A stretch of 64,000 nt of DNA from Tuberibacillus calidus DSM 17572 (GCF_000430685.1 NZ_AUMM01000018.1:1-64000); one strand, 5' to 3'; counted from the stretch's first letter, positions 36,826 to 48,290 are shown. The notes: a model not told the origin generated them from the letters alone. Made by a program: numbers and translations.

Positions 36826-37506
36826 TTAGGGCATCTTTTCATGGGACCCGTTTTCCAGTCGGTCGACCTGCTTCAATCCGTTGGCGGCCAGCAGATGGTC
36901 AGGCTGGATGGCCAAAGCTTTTTCAAAACAATGGCGCGCTTTAGCGTACGCTTCTTTATAGGCATAAGCGACGCCGAGATTATAGTAGCTATCCGCATGT
37001 CGGTCGTCTTGGTCCAGGACGCACTTGAATTGCTCAATGGCTAGATCGACTTCACCGAGCGCCCCAAGACAGAGGGCATATTGAAAACGCGCCTCAAGGT
37101 CTGCTTGATTCAATTCGACTGCTCTTTGCAAATGGACGAGCGCCATTCTTTTTTGTTCGAGATGAAAATACGCCATCCCGAGCATATAATGGAGATCCCC
37201 ATCGGAGACGCCGTTTTTTTCGGCCAACTGGTAGCTCGGTATAGCTTCTTCAAACCGCTTCAGTTCGTAATAGGCATTGCCTAAACCATAATGGGCGGCA
37301 CCGCATGCTCCATCAAGCGCAATGGCTCTCTCAAAAAACGGCACCGCTTTCTCAGGGTCATGTAAGCGCAGAAGCAAATTGCCAAAATTCGTGTAACCAA
37401 TCGGATCTTTCGGATTGGCCTCAATGGCTTGGTTAAACGCTTCAGCCGCTTTTTCAAACTGTTTCTCTTTTAGATAACGCCACCCTGTCTCATTCCAATT
37501 CGTCAT
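36826..37506 (-). CDS. TPR-repeat protein (YrrB-like)
   Basis: Encodes 226 residues made almost wholly of tetratricopeptide repeats, about six: for example ETGWRYLKEKQFEKAAEAFN, NLLLRLHDPEKAVPFFERAI and NLGVAYAYKEAYAKARHCFEKAL. I chose the ATG at 37506 because it begins the first repeat and has a GGGTGAT site; the frame upstream has no repeat character. TPR arrays bind partner proteins. YrrB has been proposed to bridge the thiouridine-forming enzymes encoded nearby (MnmA and the desulfurase); that is a proposal, not a proof. Confidence 0.9.
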   Translation of the reverse strand: MTNWNETGWRYLKEKQFEKAAEAFNQAIEANPKDPIGYTNFGNLLLRLHDPEKAVPFFERAIALDGACGAAHYGLGNAYYELKRFEEAIPSYQLAEKNGVSDGDLHYMLGMAYFHLEQKRMALVHLQRAVELNQADLEARFQYALCLGALGEVDLAIEQFKCVLDQDDRHADSYYNLGVAYAYKEAYAKARHCFEKALAIQPDHLLAANGLKQVDRLENGSHEKMP

Positions 37507-37594
37507 GTTATCACCCGAACCGTTAATTCTCTCGTTAAGTATATCAAAAAAGCAAGCGAGGTTGAAAGCATCGGGTAAATTGCCGTTTGAAGGC

Positions 37595-38161
37595 TTATTG
37601 ATAAACTTCAATGTGAATGGGACCGACCCTTCTGTTTTCATCACCAAAGGATACTTTCCATATACCGCGTGAAGGAAAGTGCAGGGAGACCTTATACATA
37701 TATTTAGCCCCAACCTTTTCTCTGATTTGATTAGAAATCGGTTCCTTTGAATAGGATGGAATGCCATAAATGCTGTCGGTATATACGATTCTTTCTCCCG
37801 TGGAGGATACGGTCAAAACCTCGTCGGCATGTTGAAGTTTTTTCCATGTAAAAAGCCATGTCGTATAATAACGGTTGGCATGCACTTTTTGATCCTCAAG
37901 AAGCAAAACTTTGCCCTCAATACCATTGACAAGATGGGAAGTACCATCCACTTTCACGATTATGGTTTCTTGATGATCTTTTATCTTGTCATAAATCCCG
38001 AAGCCGAGAAAATAAAGAAAGGCAATGGAGAGAGTGATCACCGTGAGACGAAACGTTTTTTTGTTGAAGGACAAGGTAAATTGTAAATTAGGAAGATAAA
38101 TATAAACTGCAATAATCAAAACAAGCAGGATGAGAACAAAAACGCTAATATAAATAAACAT
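37595..38161 (-). CDS. Unknown membrane-anchored protein
   Basis: Encodes 188 residues from the ATG at 38161, preceded by GGGGGG; the longer open frame has no site. Two membrane helices occupy about 2-22 and 36-55 (FIYISVFVLILLVLIIAVYIY; LTVITLSIAFLYFLGFGIY). The remainder, about residues 62-188, is a soluble domain likely outside the cell, rich in beta-strand patterns (ETIIVKVDGTSHLVNGIEGK, VSLHFPSRGIWKVSFGD). I do not recognise a family. It is divergent from the adjacent oxidoreductase pseudogene and lies just upstream of yrrB on the same strand. Confidence 0.75.
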   Translation of the reverse strand: MFIYISVFVLILLVLIIAVYIYLPNLQFTLSFNKKTFRLTVITLSIAFLYFLGFGIYDKIKDHQETIIVKVDGTSHLVNGIEGKVLLLEDQKVHANRYYTTWLFTWKKLQHADEVLTVSSTGERIVYTDSIYGIPSYSKEPISNQIREKVGAKYMYKVSLHFPSRGIWKVSFGDENRRVGPIHIEVYQ

Positions 38162-38280
38162 CGAATCCCCCCTTTTTGCTAAATTATACCTCTTTTCCAC
38201 TAGTCTGAAAACTGTTGAAATTTCCCTGCATAAATTTCTTGACCGCTCTTCCCGCATACTAATCGTACGGGGTGATGCAC

Positions 38281-39199
38281 ATGTTTCAAGAGTTATTTGA
38301 AGCCGCCATTGTCGGCGGGGGACCGGCCGGATTGAGTGCTGCGCTGACGCTTGGAAGGGCTAGGAGGTCAACAGTCATCATTGATCATCATAAGCCGCGC
38401 AATAAAATGGTCCGCCACTCTCACGGTTTTCTGACACGAGACGGCTTATCGCCGCGTGAATTCCGTGAACTCGCAAAGGAAGAATTAAAAAAATACCCTT
38501 CCGTCCGATTTATCAATGACGAAATTGTTGATGTGAGGCGGAATCACAAAATTTTTCAGGTCACCACCAAAAATGGCGTTCTTGAAACAAAAAAAATGCT
38601 GTTTGCGACTGGCCTTGTCGATGTGCTGCCGGAAATTGATGGGTTCGATGCGGTATACGGAATCAGTGCCTTTATCTGCCCATACTGTGATGGCTGGGAA
38701 TTTCGCGATAAACCGATTGCGATCATCGGCCATCAATTAGCCGATTTTCATTTTGTTAAAGCGCTCTATGGTTGGAGTCACGATGTCCGCGCTTTTTACG
38801 AACGGCAAGTATAACCTCGATGATTCACTGCGGCAAGCCTTTCAGCAAAAAAACATTCCGGTTTTTGAGGAGAAGATTCACAAATTATGGCATTCGGATG
38901 GTCAATTGCAGGCCATTGAACTTGAAAGCGGTCAAACCGTTGCGAGAAGCGGCATCTTTTTCAATCCCAAAACCCAACAAAGCTCTCTGATCCCGAAAAA
39001 ACTTGGGGTTCCTATGGATCAATTGGGTCAATACAAAACAAAAGAAGATGGAAAAACCAATATCGATGGCCTCTACATCGCTGGCGACTGCCGTAACCAT
39101 CTTCATCAAATTATTCACGCCGCCTCAGACGGTGCCAAAGCAGCCGTCAGCATCAATATGGAACTGTTAAAGGAAGCTTGGGATGAAGTGGGATTGTGA
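38281..39199 (+). pseudogene. Thioredoxin-reductase-like FAD oxidoreductase, broken by a +1 frameshift
   Basis: Two overlapping frames together make one protein of about 305 residues. The first (to 38814) has the FAD motif VGGGPAGLSAALTLGRARRS, the HSHGFLTRDGLSP loop and the redox-like CPYC motif (ICPYCDGWEF). The second (in frame to 39199) has LFTNGKYNLDDSLRQAF and the C-terminal FAD motif GLYIAGDCRNHLHQIIHAA. The break lies near 38790-38800, around cgcgctttttacg: dropping one base joins DVR to LFTNGKYN. Either a genuine disruption, a sequencing error at a homopolymer-flanked site, or, less likely, programmed shifting. The family covers thioredoxin reductase relatives of unknown substrate. 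Confidence 0.85.
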
Positions 39200-39244
39200 A
39201 TACAAGACAGTATGGCATCTCTAATCGATACGGGCTTACATAAA

Positions 39245-39278
39245 CAAAATAAAACCACATGGGATGGGCCCCATGTGG
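39245..39278 (-). terminator. Terminator of mnmA
   Basis: CCACATGGG (39255-39263) and CCCATGTGG (39270-39278) form a perfect 9-bp stem. On the minus strand TTTTATTTTG follows. Confidence 0.88.
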
Positions 39279-39286
39279 CAGCTTTA

Positions 39287-40459
<1,173 letters not shown>

Positions 40460-41617
40460 TCAGCCGGAATGTTTTGGCTTCTGCCATCCGGAGACCGTTT
40501 TCGCGATGATCCGGGCGGCTGTTTCTACTTGCTCTTCCGTATTATATAGGCCAAAGCTGATGCGAAGCGAACTTTTTGCTTGGGGGGCATCACTACCAAA
40601 CATGGCGGTTAAAACATGGGAGGGTTCGACGGAGCCTGCCGTACAAGCTGAACCGCTCGACACCGCAACACCAGCGAGATCAAGAGCGGATAAAAGTGCT
40701 TCAACCCGAGTTCCAGGAAAATATAGATTTAAAATATGTGCCAAGCCATTTTCTAGGTCGCCGTTGATGGCAAAGTCAATGCCTTCTTCCGTTAAACGAT
40801 CGAGCATCCTTTGACGGAGACGGTACATCATTTGCTTTTTTTCCTCACGGTTTTCACTAACCAGTTTCACCGCCTTGGCCATGCCGACGATGCCGGGGAC
40901 ATTATGCGTACCGGCGCGGCGTTTGCGCTCTTGTTCCCCGCCGTGTTGATAAGTCTCAAGTAATACGCCTTCGCGAATGTACAAAAAACCGACACCCTTA
41001 GGGCCATTAAATTTATGGGCGGTGATGGACATTAAATCGACCCCGATGTCGCGCACATTGATCGCCTCTAAGCCGAAAGCTTGGACCGCATCGGTATGAA
41101 AGAGCGCGTTTGTCCCTTTTAGGAGAGAGGCAATTTCCTTAATCGGTTGTAAGGTGCCGACTTCATTATTCCCATACATAATGGAAACGAGGATCGTGTC
41201 CGGGCGTAACGCGTTTTTAAATGCATCTAGAGAAATCCGGCCTTTCTGATCCACATCCAAATAAGTGACGTCAAAACCTTCTTTTTCAAGATGTTCACAT
41301 GTATGAAGAACGGCATGGTGCTCGATTTTCGTTGTGATAATATGGCGTCCCAATGCTTGCCGTGCATGAGCGGCACCAATCAAAGCGGCGTTGTCGGATT
41401 CTGTTCCACCGCTTGTAAAGATAATTTCCTTTGGAGTAGCCCCAATTTCGGCCGCGATCACTTCACGAGCATCCTCAATCAGTTTTCGCGCTTCTCGGCC
41501 AAAATAATGAATGCTTGACGGATTGCCAAAAATTTCACGATAGACGGGGAGCATCGCCTCAACGACAGCCGGATCTACAGGTGTTGTCGCCGCGTGATCG
41601 AGATATATATGATCCAA
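40460..41617 (-). CDS. Cysteine desulfurase (YrvO/IscS-type)
   Basis: Encodes 385 residues from a TTG start at 41617 with GAGGAAG eight bases upstream; DHIYLDHAATTPVDP is the normal N-terminus. PLP-Lys lies in SITAHKFNGPKGVG, and the catalytic Cys in VSSGSACTAGSVEPS. It is a PLP enzyme that takes sulfur from cysteine. Its position between cymR and mnmA identifies it as the YrvO type that feeds MnmA. In this window it is the only desulfurase. Confidence 0.95.
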   Translation of the reverse strand: MDHIYLDHAATTPVDPAVVEAMLPVYREIFGNPSSIHYFGREARKLIEDAREVIAAEIGATPKEIIFTSGGTESDNAALIGAAHARQALGRHIITTKIEHHAVLHTCEHLEKEGFDVTYLDVDQKGRISLDAFKNALRPDTILVSIMYGNNEVGTLQPIKEIASLLKGTNALFHTDAVQAFGLEAINVRDIGVDLMSITAHKFNGPKGVGFLYIREGVLLETYQHGGEQERKRRAGTHNVPGIVGMAKAVKLVSENREEKKQMMYRLRQRMLDRLTEEGIDFAINGDLENGLAHILNLYFPGTRVEALLSALDLAGVAVSSGSACTAGSVEPSHVLTAMFGSDAPQAKSSLRISFGLYNTEEQVETAARIIAKTVSGWQKPKHSG

Positions 41618-41642
41618 CGTATCCACTTCCTCACTGACGATC

Positions 41643-42065
41643 TTAGATATAAAACATATAAGGATCCTGAACTTGCATATTTTCGTTATAATGCACAAGG
41701 TCAGCGACCGACGTGCTTTCTAAAACATCTTTTACCGCATCGCGGATCTTTAACCATAGCTCGCGTTTTGCCGGGTCATCATCATCCATCACTTCCACCG
41801 GCTGGATTGGGCCTTCAAGCACCCGAATGATATCTGCGGCCGTAATGTCTTCAGGATTGCGGGATAATTCATACCCGCCATAAGCCCCGCGAATGCTTTT
41901 GACAAGTCCTGCATTTCGAAGCGGGGCGATCAATTGTTCAAGGTAATGCTCAGATAAATGATTTTCCGTGGCAATCGTTTTTAATGAGAGAGGTCCCTTG
42001 CCATAATTTTTACCTAGGGCCATCATAATCGTTAAGCCGTACCGCCCTTTAGTCGAGATTTTCAA
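41643..42065 (-). CDS. cymR: CymR, Rrf2-type repressor of cysteine metabolism
   Basis: Encodes 140 residues from a TTG start at 42065 with GAGGTGA six bases before it; KISTKGRYGLTIMMALG is the normal beginning, and a GTG two codons earlier is too close to the site. An Rrf2 winged helix-turn-helix domain is evident (LSLKTIATENHLSEHYLEQLI, IRGAYGGYELSRNPEDITAADIIRVLEG). No cysteine residues occur, in line with CymR sensing via CysK rather than an Fe-S cluster. Expected targets include the yrrT-mccAB operon at 16.8-21 kb. It leads the cymR-desulfurase-mnmA group. Confidence 0.95.
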   Translation of the reverse strand: MKISTKGRYGLTIMMALGKNYGKGPLSLKTIATENHLSEHYLEQLIAPLRNAGLVKSIRGAYGGYELSRNPEDITAADIIRVLEGPIQPVEVMDDDDPAKRELWLKIRDAVKDVLESTSVADLVHYNENMQVQDPYMFYI

Positions 42066-42400
42066 AATCACTCACCTCATCTTTCATTCCGATCATTTCA
42101 TGTCACTTTTTAGGTACGTCACCATTTATGCGCTCATATTTGCGGCAATAGCTTTTGAACCTTTTATTGACAGATCCCACCTACGCCGCTCAAGCAAAGT
42201 CTCATAACCTTCAAAAAAGAAAAACACTGTAGATCAAAGACGGGAATGCTTATTTTAGCGATTAAGGAATGAAGCGATCAATAATAACAATCATCATTAT
42301 AACATAAGCCGGATATCTTTCGACAATTCGTGACGGTCGCTTCTTCTTGCATTCTCTCGGCGAGTATTGTATTTTTCCAACAGAAGGAGCGTTTGTAGAA
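42066..42400. other. Divergent intergenic region between cymR and rarA
   Basis: 335 AT-rich bases with no supportable gene. It must contain both divergent promoters. I see only weak candidates, so none is assigned. Confidence 0.5.
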
Positions 42401-43738
42401 ATGGATTTATTTGATTATTCAAACTCAAAGAAAATCGCAACACCACTCGCTGACCGGATGCGTCCACGGACACTAGATGAGTTTATCGGTCAAAGTCATA
42501 TCGTTGGCGAAGGGCGGTTGCTCAGACGGGCCATTTTAGCTGACCATCTGACGCCGATGATTTTCTTTGGGCCGCCTGGAACCGGAAAAACGACGCTGGC
42601 CAAAATCATCGCCGGAACAACATCGGCATTTTTTCAACAAATTAATGCAGTAACAAGTGGCGTCCAAGATATTCGCCGCATCACGAGCGAAGCTAAAGAG
42701 CGGCTTTCGTTCGAAGAGAAGCGCACGGTCGTTTTTATCGATGAAATTCACCGTTTTAATAAGAGCCAACAAGATGCGCTTTTACCTTTCGTTGAGGATG
42801 GGACGATCATCCTCATCGGTGCAACCACGGAAAGCCCGCTCTTTGAAATCAATGCTGCGCTCTTGAGTCGTTCGCGGCTTTTTCGATTCGAGCCATTGTC
42901 AGACGATGACATTAAACACGTCTTACAACAAGCATTGCAAGATAAGGAAAGAGGATACGGGAATTATCCAATTCGTATCGAAGAGGATGCCTTGGATCAT
43001 CTCGTCAATGTGGCCAATGGCGATGCCCGTACAGCTCTATCAGCGCTTGAGTTGGCTGTATTAACAACGCCGCCGGATAAAAATGGTGATATTCACATTA
43101 CGCTTGAGGTAGCTGAAGAATCGATACAGGAACGCGTGCTCCAATACGATAAAAACGGCGATAACCATTACGACACCATTTCTGCTTTTATTAAGAGCAT
43201 GCGCGGGTCCGACCCCGATGCGACGATGTATTGGCTAGCCAAAATGATAGCCGCGGGAGAAGACCCCCGCTTCATTGCCCGGCGCATTTATGTCCATGCC
43301 GCTGAAGATGTCGGCATGGCTGACCCTAATGCGCTGCTCATCGCTCAAGCAGCCGCTTATGCGGTCGAGTATGTCGGCATGCCTGAAGCGCGCATCCCGT
43401 TGGCCGAAGCGGCCTTATACATTGCCACTGCACCAAAATCCAACAGTGTTGTCATGGCCATCGATCAAGCGCTCAAAACCGTCCGCGAAGAAAGAACGGG
43501 AGAAGTCCCCATTCACCTGAGAGATGCCCACCATAAGGGCGCCGGAAAGCGATTAGGTCACGGCGTCGATTATAAATACCCTCATGATTTTCAAGATGGC
43601 TACGTCCCTCAGGCTTACTTGCCAAAGACGTTAGAAGGCCGCAAATTTTATGCACCGTCACCTCGAGGTTACGAAAAAACGGTACAAAAACGGCTGGATT
43701 ACTGGCAGATGCGCCGGAATGAAACACCAGAAAAATAA
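42401..43738 (+). CDS. rarA: RarA/MgsA AAA+ ATPase (replication-associated recombination protein)
   Basis: Encodes 445 residues from the ATG at 42401 (AGAAGGAG upstream); the frame opens earlier without a site. Motifs are PLADRMRPRTLDEFIGQ, Walker A FFGPPGTGKTTLAKI, Walker B VVFIDEIHRFNKSQQDALL, sensor 1 ILIGATTESP and the tetramerisation C-terminus with RGSDPDATMYWLAKMIAAGEDP. The protein works at stalled forks with SSB and RecA. The tcdA (yrvM) gene usually found between rarA and aspS in B. subtilis is not present here. Confidence 0.96.
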   Translation: MDLFDYSNSKKIATPLADRMRPRTLDEFIGQSHIVGEGRLLRRAILADHLTPMIFFGPPGTGKTTLAKIIAGTTSAFFQQINAVTSGVQDIRRITSEAKERLSFEEKRTVVFIDEIHRFNKSQQDALLPFVEDGTIILIGATTESPLFEINAALLSRSRLFRFEPLSDDDIKHVLQQALQDKERGYGNYPIRIEEDALDHLVNVANGDARTALSALELAVLTTPPDKNGDIHITLEVAEESIQERVLQYDKNGDNHYDTISAFIKSMRGSDPDATMYWLAKMIAAGEDPRFIARRIYVHAAEDVGMADPNALLIAQAAAYAVEYVGMPEARIPLAEAALYIATAPKSNSVVMAIDQALKTVREERTGEVPIHLRDAHHKGAGKRLGHGVDYKYPHDFQDGYVPQAYLPKTLEGRKFYAPSPRGYEKTVQKRLDYWQMRRNETPEK

Positions 43739-43836
43739 AAGATATATAGAAAATTTTATAGTTTATGGTATAAACTGCCTGATTTTTGTCAATGATTTTG
43801 ACAAAACCTAATAAACTTCTAAGGAGAGGTCAAAAC

Positions 43837-44475
43837 ATGACAAAAGTAAGGCAAGATGCTTGGAGCCACGAGGATGATTTACTCCTAGCCGAAACGGTGT
43901 TGAGGCATATTCGCGAAGGTTCAACTCAATTGGATGCCTTTGAGGAAGTCGGTGACAAATTGAATCGCACTGGGGCAGCTTGCGGCTTTCGCTGGAATGC
44001 GATCGTTCGCAAAAAATATGAAAAGGCAATCGAATTGGCTAAAAGGCAGCGCAAACAATTAAAGCGCGCCAACCAAAGACGACCAAGAGTTTGGACCCAA
44101 GCGGCCGATGGTGCTTCTCAGCAAGCTCTCGAAATGCCCATTGCCACCGCAACTGGTGAGAAAACCATCACGCTTTCCGATGTCATCGTTTTTCTACAAA
44201 ACTTACAAACTCATGATCATCAAAGCGATCGCCTCGCTAAGGAAAATGAGGAACTGAAAGCCAGAAATAAAGAGCTGGAAGAAAAAGTTGCTCAGTTGGA
44301 AAAAGAAAACGAAAAAATCAAGAAGAACCAAAAGACAATCGAAGAAGACTATCAAGCACTCATCGGTATTATGGACCGTGCACGCCGCATGGTCATGCTG
44401 CAGGACGATAATGAATCCACGGCTCCAAAATTTAAAATGGACAAAAACGGAAATCTTGAAAAACTGGCAAAATAA
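43837..44475 (+). CDS. RsfA-family prespore transcription regulator
   Basis: Encodes 212 residues from the ATG at 43837 (AAGGAGAGG site). The N-terminal Myb/SANT-like domain ([45 protein letters not shown]) is the DNA-binding part. Residues about 135-195 form a coiled coil ([21 protein letters not shown]). This is the RsfA/YlbO family; in B. subtilis RsfA tunes sigma-F-dependent gene expression in the prespore. Several paralogues usually occur, so exact orthology is uncertain. A terminator follows immediately. Confidence 0.9.
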   Translation: MTKVRQDAWSHEDDLLLAETVLRHIREGSTQLDAFEEVGDKLNRTGAACGFRWNAIVRKKYEKAIELAKRQRKQLKRANQRRPRVWTQAADGASQQALEMPIATATGEKTITLSDVIVFLQNLQTHDHQSDRLAKENEELKARNKELEEKVAQLEKENEKIKKNQKTIEEDYQALIGIMDRARRMVMLQDDNESTAPKFKMDKNGNLEKLAK

Positions 44476-44502
44476 AACGACGGTTTTTGTCCGTCGTTTT
44501 TT
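44474..44502 (+). terminator. Terminator of the rsfA-like gene
   Basis: AACGACGG (44476-44483) pairs with CCGTCGTT (44491-44498), with a T-run continuing past the stem. Confidence 0.92.
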
Positions 44503-44646
44503 ATACGGTATCGTTTTTCAAGTCGGCATCAGGGAACAATGGCCCAGCCTTCGTCCAGAACACTGGGTCGAGCTGAGTTTTTTCTTTACCTTTCAAGGTA
44601 AGCGTAAAAAATGGTGAGTACGTCCGCGTGATGATGGAAAATGCTA

Positions 44647-44853
44647 AAAAACATACAGAGAGTCCCAATAGTGCCGTATTCGACTCGAGTTTTGAACCCG
44701 CCTCAGGCAGGTGGGTGCCCTGTTCTTTTCTTCATACGTCCACTCTTTGGAGGCCTGTATTCCGAAAAGAAACGTCCGGGCTCCCTTTCAAATGGTGTTC
44801 GGTCAAAACATGTAGTCTGCTACGGTCACATCAGGACTCTCTGCTTGATTTGT
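44647..44853 (-). ncRNA. ssrS: 6S RNA
   Basis: On the minus strand a transcript of about 205 bases would begin near 44853 and contains CAGAGAGTCC followed by TGATGTG, matching the 5' end of B. subtilis 6S-1 (bsrA) as I recall it. The closing stem pairs CAGAGAGTCC (44834-44843) with GGGACTCTCTG (44656-44666), then a T6 run. The middle can form a long rod with internal bulges, including a GC hairpin on the 3' side. It lies next to aspS, as bsrA does in B. subtilis. 6S RNA mimics an open promoter and sequesters sigma-A RNA polymerase. A consensus-like promoter sits at the right distance upstream. Confidence 0.88.
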
Positions 44854-44859
44854 AACTGT

Positions 44860-44888
44860 ATTTTATCATACATCTGTTTGGGCTTCAA
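44860..44888 (-). promoter_or_regulatory. Promoter of the 6S RNA gene
   Basis: TTGAAG (44883-44888) and TAAAAT (44860-44865) on the minus strand are separated by exactly 17 bases. Transcription would start about seven bases after the -10. Confidence 0.75.
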
Positions 44889-44920
44889 GGGCATCTGCCC
44901 CTGAATTACCCCGTTTTCAA

Positions 44921-46705
44921 TTAAGACTCCGCGGCGAGTTCCTTTTTGTCAGTCAATTTCAAAGCTAGTTCCTTAAGCTGCTTGGCGGAGACCGGTGCCG
45001 GGGCTTCCGTTAACAAGTCCGTCGCATTGGCCGTTTTTGGAAAAGCGATGGTATCACGGAGAGACGATCTTCCGCTTAATAACATGACGATGCGGTCAAT
45101 ACCTAAAGCAATACCGCCATGCGGTGGAGCACCATAATCAAAGGCTTCGAGGAGAAAACCGAACTGCGCCTCAGCATCGGCTAAATCGAACCCGAGCAAT
45201 TTAAACATGCGTTCTTGCATATCGCGCCGGTAAATCCGTCGCGAACCGCTGCCAAGTTCAAAGCCGTTTAACACTAGGTCATACGCCTCCGCCCGGACGA
45301 CACCAGGGTTGGTTTCCAAAAATTCCATATCCTCTTCCATCGGCATCGTAAACGGATGATGTTCCGCTACATAACGACCCTCTTCCTCATCCCATGAAAA
45401 GAGCGGGAATTCCGTCACCCATAAAAAGTTGAAACGTTTTTGATCAATGAGACCAAGTTCTTTTCCTAGTTTCAAGCGCAAAGCACCAAGGCTGTTTGCA
45501 ACAACTTGCGGTTTATCGGCAACGAACAAGAGAAGATCGCCGTCTTTTGCACTCGTAGCCGTTTTGATTTGTTGAGCCGTTTCTTCATCAATAAACTTGG
45601 CGATGGGACCCTTAAAATTCCCTTCCTCGACTTTCAACCAAGCTAAACCTTTGGCCCCATATTGGTTGACAAATTCCGTTAATTCATCGATCGTTTTTCT
45701 GGAGAAATCGCTAGCTCGTCCCTCGACATTCAAGGCTTTCACTTGTCCGCCGGAATTCACGGCATCGGCAAACACTTTAAATCCGCTATTTTCCACAGCT
45801 TTGGACACATCGAGCAATTCCATCCCGAAGCGCGTATCCGGTTTATCGCTACCATAACGCGCCATCGCTTCTTGCCACGTCAAGCGTGGAAATGGCGTTG
45901 GCAGATCCAAGCCGAGCGTGTTTTTTACAATGCTTTTCATCATGTCCTCAATCAGGGCAAAAAACGGTTCTTTTTCGAAGAAAGACACCTCAATATCAAT
46001 CTGCGTGAATTCCGGTTGGCGATCGGCCCGCAAGTCTTCATCGCGGAAACAACGGACAATTTGGTAATATTTATCCATTCCGCCGACCATGAGCAGTTGT
46101 TTAAACAGCTGTGGTGATTGAGGCAATGCAAAAAATGACCCAGGATGGACGCGGCTCGGAACGAGATAATCACGAGCCCCTTCAGGCGTACTGCGCGTCA
46201 GCATCGGCGTCTCAACTTCAAGAAAACCGCGGGAATCCAGAAAGTCTCGGATGGCTTTATTCGTTTTATGGCGAAGTTGGAATGTCTTCTGCATGACGGG
46301 ACGGCGCAAATCCAGATAGCGATATTTTAGGCGTACTTCCTCAGAAGCTTCCGTGTCATCGGTAATGGAAAAAGGCGGCGTTTTGGATTCATTAATCACG
46401 CGTATGGTGTCAACGCGCACTTCAATTTTCCCCGTTGGCATTTTTTCATTAACAGCGCCTGGATCACGGGCAACCACCGTTCCTTCGACCTCGATCACAT
46501 ATTCGCTGCGTACGGTTTCAGCGACTTCCATTGCTTCTTTTGACACTTCCGGATTGCAAACGACTTGAACGATGCCTTCACGGTCGCGCAAGTCAATAAA
46601 AATTAATCCGCCGAGGTCACGCCGGCGCGCCACCCATCCTTGTAAGCGAACATATTCACCAATATGCGTTTCGGATAATAGACCGCAATAAATCGTTCGT
46701 CCCAT
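44921..46705 (-). CDS. aspS: Aspartyl-tRNA synthetase
   Basis: Encodes 594 residues. The N-terminal OB-fold anticodon domain ([28 protein letters not shown]) precedes the class II core with motif 2 ([24 protein letters not shown]), a bacterial GAD insert, and motif 3 ([16 protein letters not shown]). It charges tRNA-Asp. It starts 5 bases after the hisS stop and is co-transcribed with hisS under the hisS T-box. The 6S RNA gene lies just downstream, so its promoter is in the space after aspS. Confidence 0.97.
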   Translation of the reverse strand: MGRTIYCGLLSETHIGEYVRLQGWVARRRDLGGLIFIDLRDREGIVQVVCNPEVSKEAMEVAETVRSEYVIEVEGTVVARDPGAVNEKMPTGKIEVRVDTIRVINESKTPPFSITDDTEASEEVRLKYRYLDLRRPVMQKTFQLRHKTNKAIRDFLDSRGFLEVETPMLTRSTPEGARDYLVPSRVHPGSFFALPQSPQLFKQLLMVGGMDKYYQIVRCFRDEDLRADRQPEFTQIDIEVSFFEKEPFFALIEDMMKSIVKNTLGLDLPTPFPRLTWQEAMARYGSDKPDTRFGMELLDVSKAVENSGFKVFADAVNSGGQVKALNVEGRASDFSRKTIDELTEFVNQYGAKGLAWLKVEEGNFKGPIAKFIDEETAQQIKTATSAKDGDLLLFVADKPQVVANSLGALRLKLGKELGLIDQKRFNFLWVTEFPLFSWDEEEGRYVAEHHPFTMPMEEDMEFLETNPGVVRAEAYDLVLNGFELGSGSRRIYRRDMQERMFKLLGFDLADAEAQFGFLLEAFDYGAPPHGGIALGIDRIVMLLSGRSSLRDTIAFPKTANATDLLTEAPAPVSAKQLKELALKLTDKKELAAES

Positions 46706-46709
46706 AGGC

Positions 46710-47981
46710 TTAATCCTCCAATTTCGTTTTCAAGTAGTCAATGATTTGATCTTCTTCCACGTCCACTTGCTCACCCGTTTCCATGTCTTTAATCGATAGC
46801 ACATGGCGGGCGATTTCATCATCACCGAGAACGGCGACAAACCTTGCCCCCAAGCGGTCGGCTTGCTTAAATTGCGCTTTGACTTTTCGGTCCATATAGT
46901 CCATGTCAGCTGAAATGCCGGCTTTCCGACAGGCATATAAAAGCTTCGTTGCAACCGCTCTAGCCTTTTCGCCAATCGGCGCAAAGAAGCAATCCAATGT
47001 CCGAGAGCCGCTGACTTCAAGGCCTTCTGCTTTCATCGCAAGAATCACGCGTTCAAAACTCAGGCCGAAGCCGATGCCGGAAACGCGAGGGCCGCCAAAT
47101 TCTTCAACAAGACCGTTGTAACGTCCGCCGCCGCAAAGCGTCGTAATCGCCCCGAAGTCGGCACCCATAATTTCAAAAGTTGTGTGATGATAATAATCGA
47201 GCCCTCGGACCAATGTCGGGTCGACTTCATAAGTGATCCCCATATCATCAAGCGCTTCTTTAACAGCATGGAAAAAGGCTTTTGAAGATTCATTTAAGTA
47301 ATCCAAAATCGATGGGGCAGATTGGATTAACGGATGCTCCCGGTCCACCTTGCAGTCCAAAATGCGGAGCGGATTGCGTTCAAGCCGATTTTGGCAATCC
47401 TCACAAAACTCCCCGATGGCAGGGGAAAAGTGACGAATGAGCGCTTCTCGATGTTTTTTTCGGCTGTCAAGGTCGCCGAGGCTATTGATGACGAGTTTTA
47501 ACTGTTTTAAACCCAACCGCTTGTAAAACTCGAGGGCAAGAGAGATCACCTCAGCATCAATATGCGGGTCATCCGAGCCGATCGCCTCTACTCCAAACTG
47601 GGTAAACTGACGTTGTCTTCCGGCTTGCGGACGCTCATAACGAAACATCGGCCCGCAATAATAAAGTTTGACAGGTTGGTTTGGGTCTCCGTACATTTTA
47701 TTTTCGACGTACGAACGGACGACGGGTGCTGTCCCTTCCGGACGTAGTGTTAAGCTTCGATTTCCTCTATCCGTAAAAGTGTACATTTCTTTTTGGACAA
47801 TGTCGGTCGTCTCGCCGACTCCTCGTTGGAACAAATCCGTTGCTTCAAACATAGGTGTGCGTATTTCTCCGTAATTGTATAATCGGCACACTTCTTCAGC
47901 GGTCTTCTCCATTCGCTTCCAAATCGACATGTCGCTTGGCAATAGATCAACAGTGCCTCTTGGAACGGTAATGATAGCCAT
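46710..47981 (-). CDS. hisS: Histidyl-tRNA synthetase
   Basis: Encodes 423 residues from the ATG at 47981, with GGAGGAGG upstream; the open frame extends into the T-box leader but that part is not coding. Class II motifs include [16 protein letters not shown], motif 2 [21 protein letters not shown], the histidine-specific [12 protein letters not shown] and motif 3 [17 protein letters not shown]-terminal anticodon domain follows ([16 protein letters not shown] at the end). First gene of the hisS-aspS operon. Confidence 0.98.
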   Translation of the reverse strand: MAIITVPRGTVDLLPSDMSIWKRMEKTAEEVCRLYNYGEIRTPMFEATDLFQRGVGETTDIVQKEMYTFTDRGNRSLTLRPEGTAPVVRSYVENKMYGDPNQPVKLYYCGPMFRYERPQAGRQRQFTQFGVEAIGSDDPHIDAEVISLALEFYKRLGLKQLKLVINSLGDLDSRKKHREALIRHFSPAIGEFCEDCQNRLERNPLRILDCKVDREHPLIQSAPSILDYLNESSKAFFHAVKEALDDMGITYEVDPTLVRGLDYYHHTTFEIMGADFGAITTLCGGGRYNGLVEEFGGPRVSGIGFGLSFERVILAMKAEGLEVSGSRTLDCFFAPIGEKARAVATKLLYACRKAGISADMDYMDRKVKAQFKQADRLGARFVAVLGDDEIARHVLSIKDMETGEQVDVEEDQIIDYLKTKLED

Positions 47982-47989
47982 ATGATTCC

Positions 47990-48284
47990 TCCTCCAAAAT
48001 AAAAATCCCTTGTTCGCGAACGGAACAAGGGACGAGTTTACCCGTGGTGCCACCCTTATTGGAATTTTGAATAAAATTCCCACTTCACCATTAACGCCGG
48101 TTGCGCGGTTTTTCCTACTCACCAAAAGGCAATCCCAGGCTTTCAGAAAAACACCTCGGAAGTGTCCTTCATCGGCCGTCAGCGCAGGAATGCTTTCAGC
48201 CACGGCATTCCCTCTCTGGGCGTGCGGTCCCCGACTACTCTCTTCGTCATCGGTGATGACTCTCCAATTTAACATTCTCGGTTT
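47990..48284 (-). promoter_or_regulatory. T-box leader of hisS-aspS
   Basis: On the minus strand the T-box sequence AAGGGTGGCACCACGGG (48041-48057) precedes a perfect 10-bp terminator stem TCCCTTGTTC/GAACAAGGGA (48006-48032) with a T-run. In Stem I a CAC triplet (48162-48164) sits before TTCCGAGGTG, the place that corresponds to GCC in the alaS leader; CAC encodes His. So tRNA-His is the likely effector for both genes. Confidence 0.92.
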
Positions 48285-48290
48285 TTTCTT

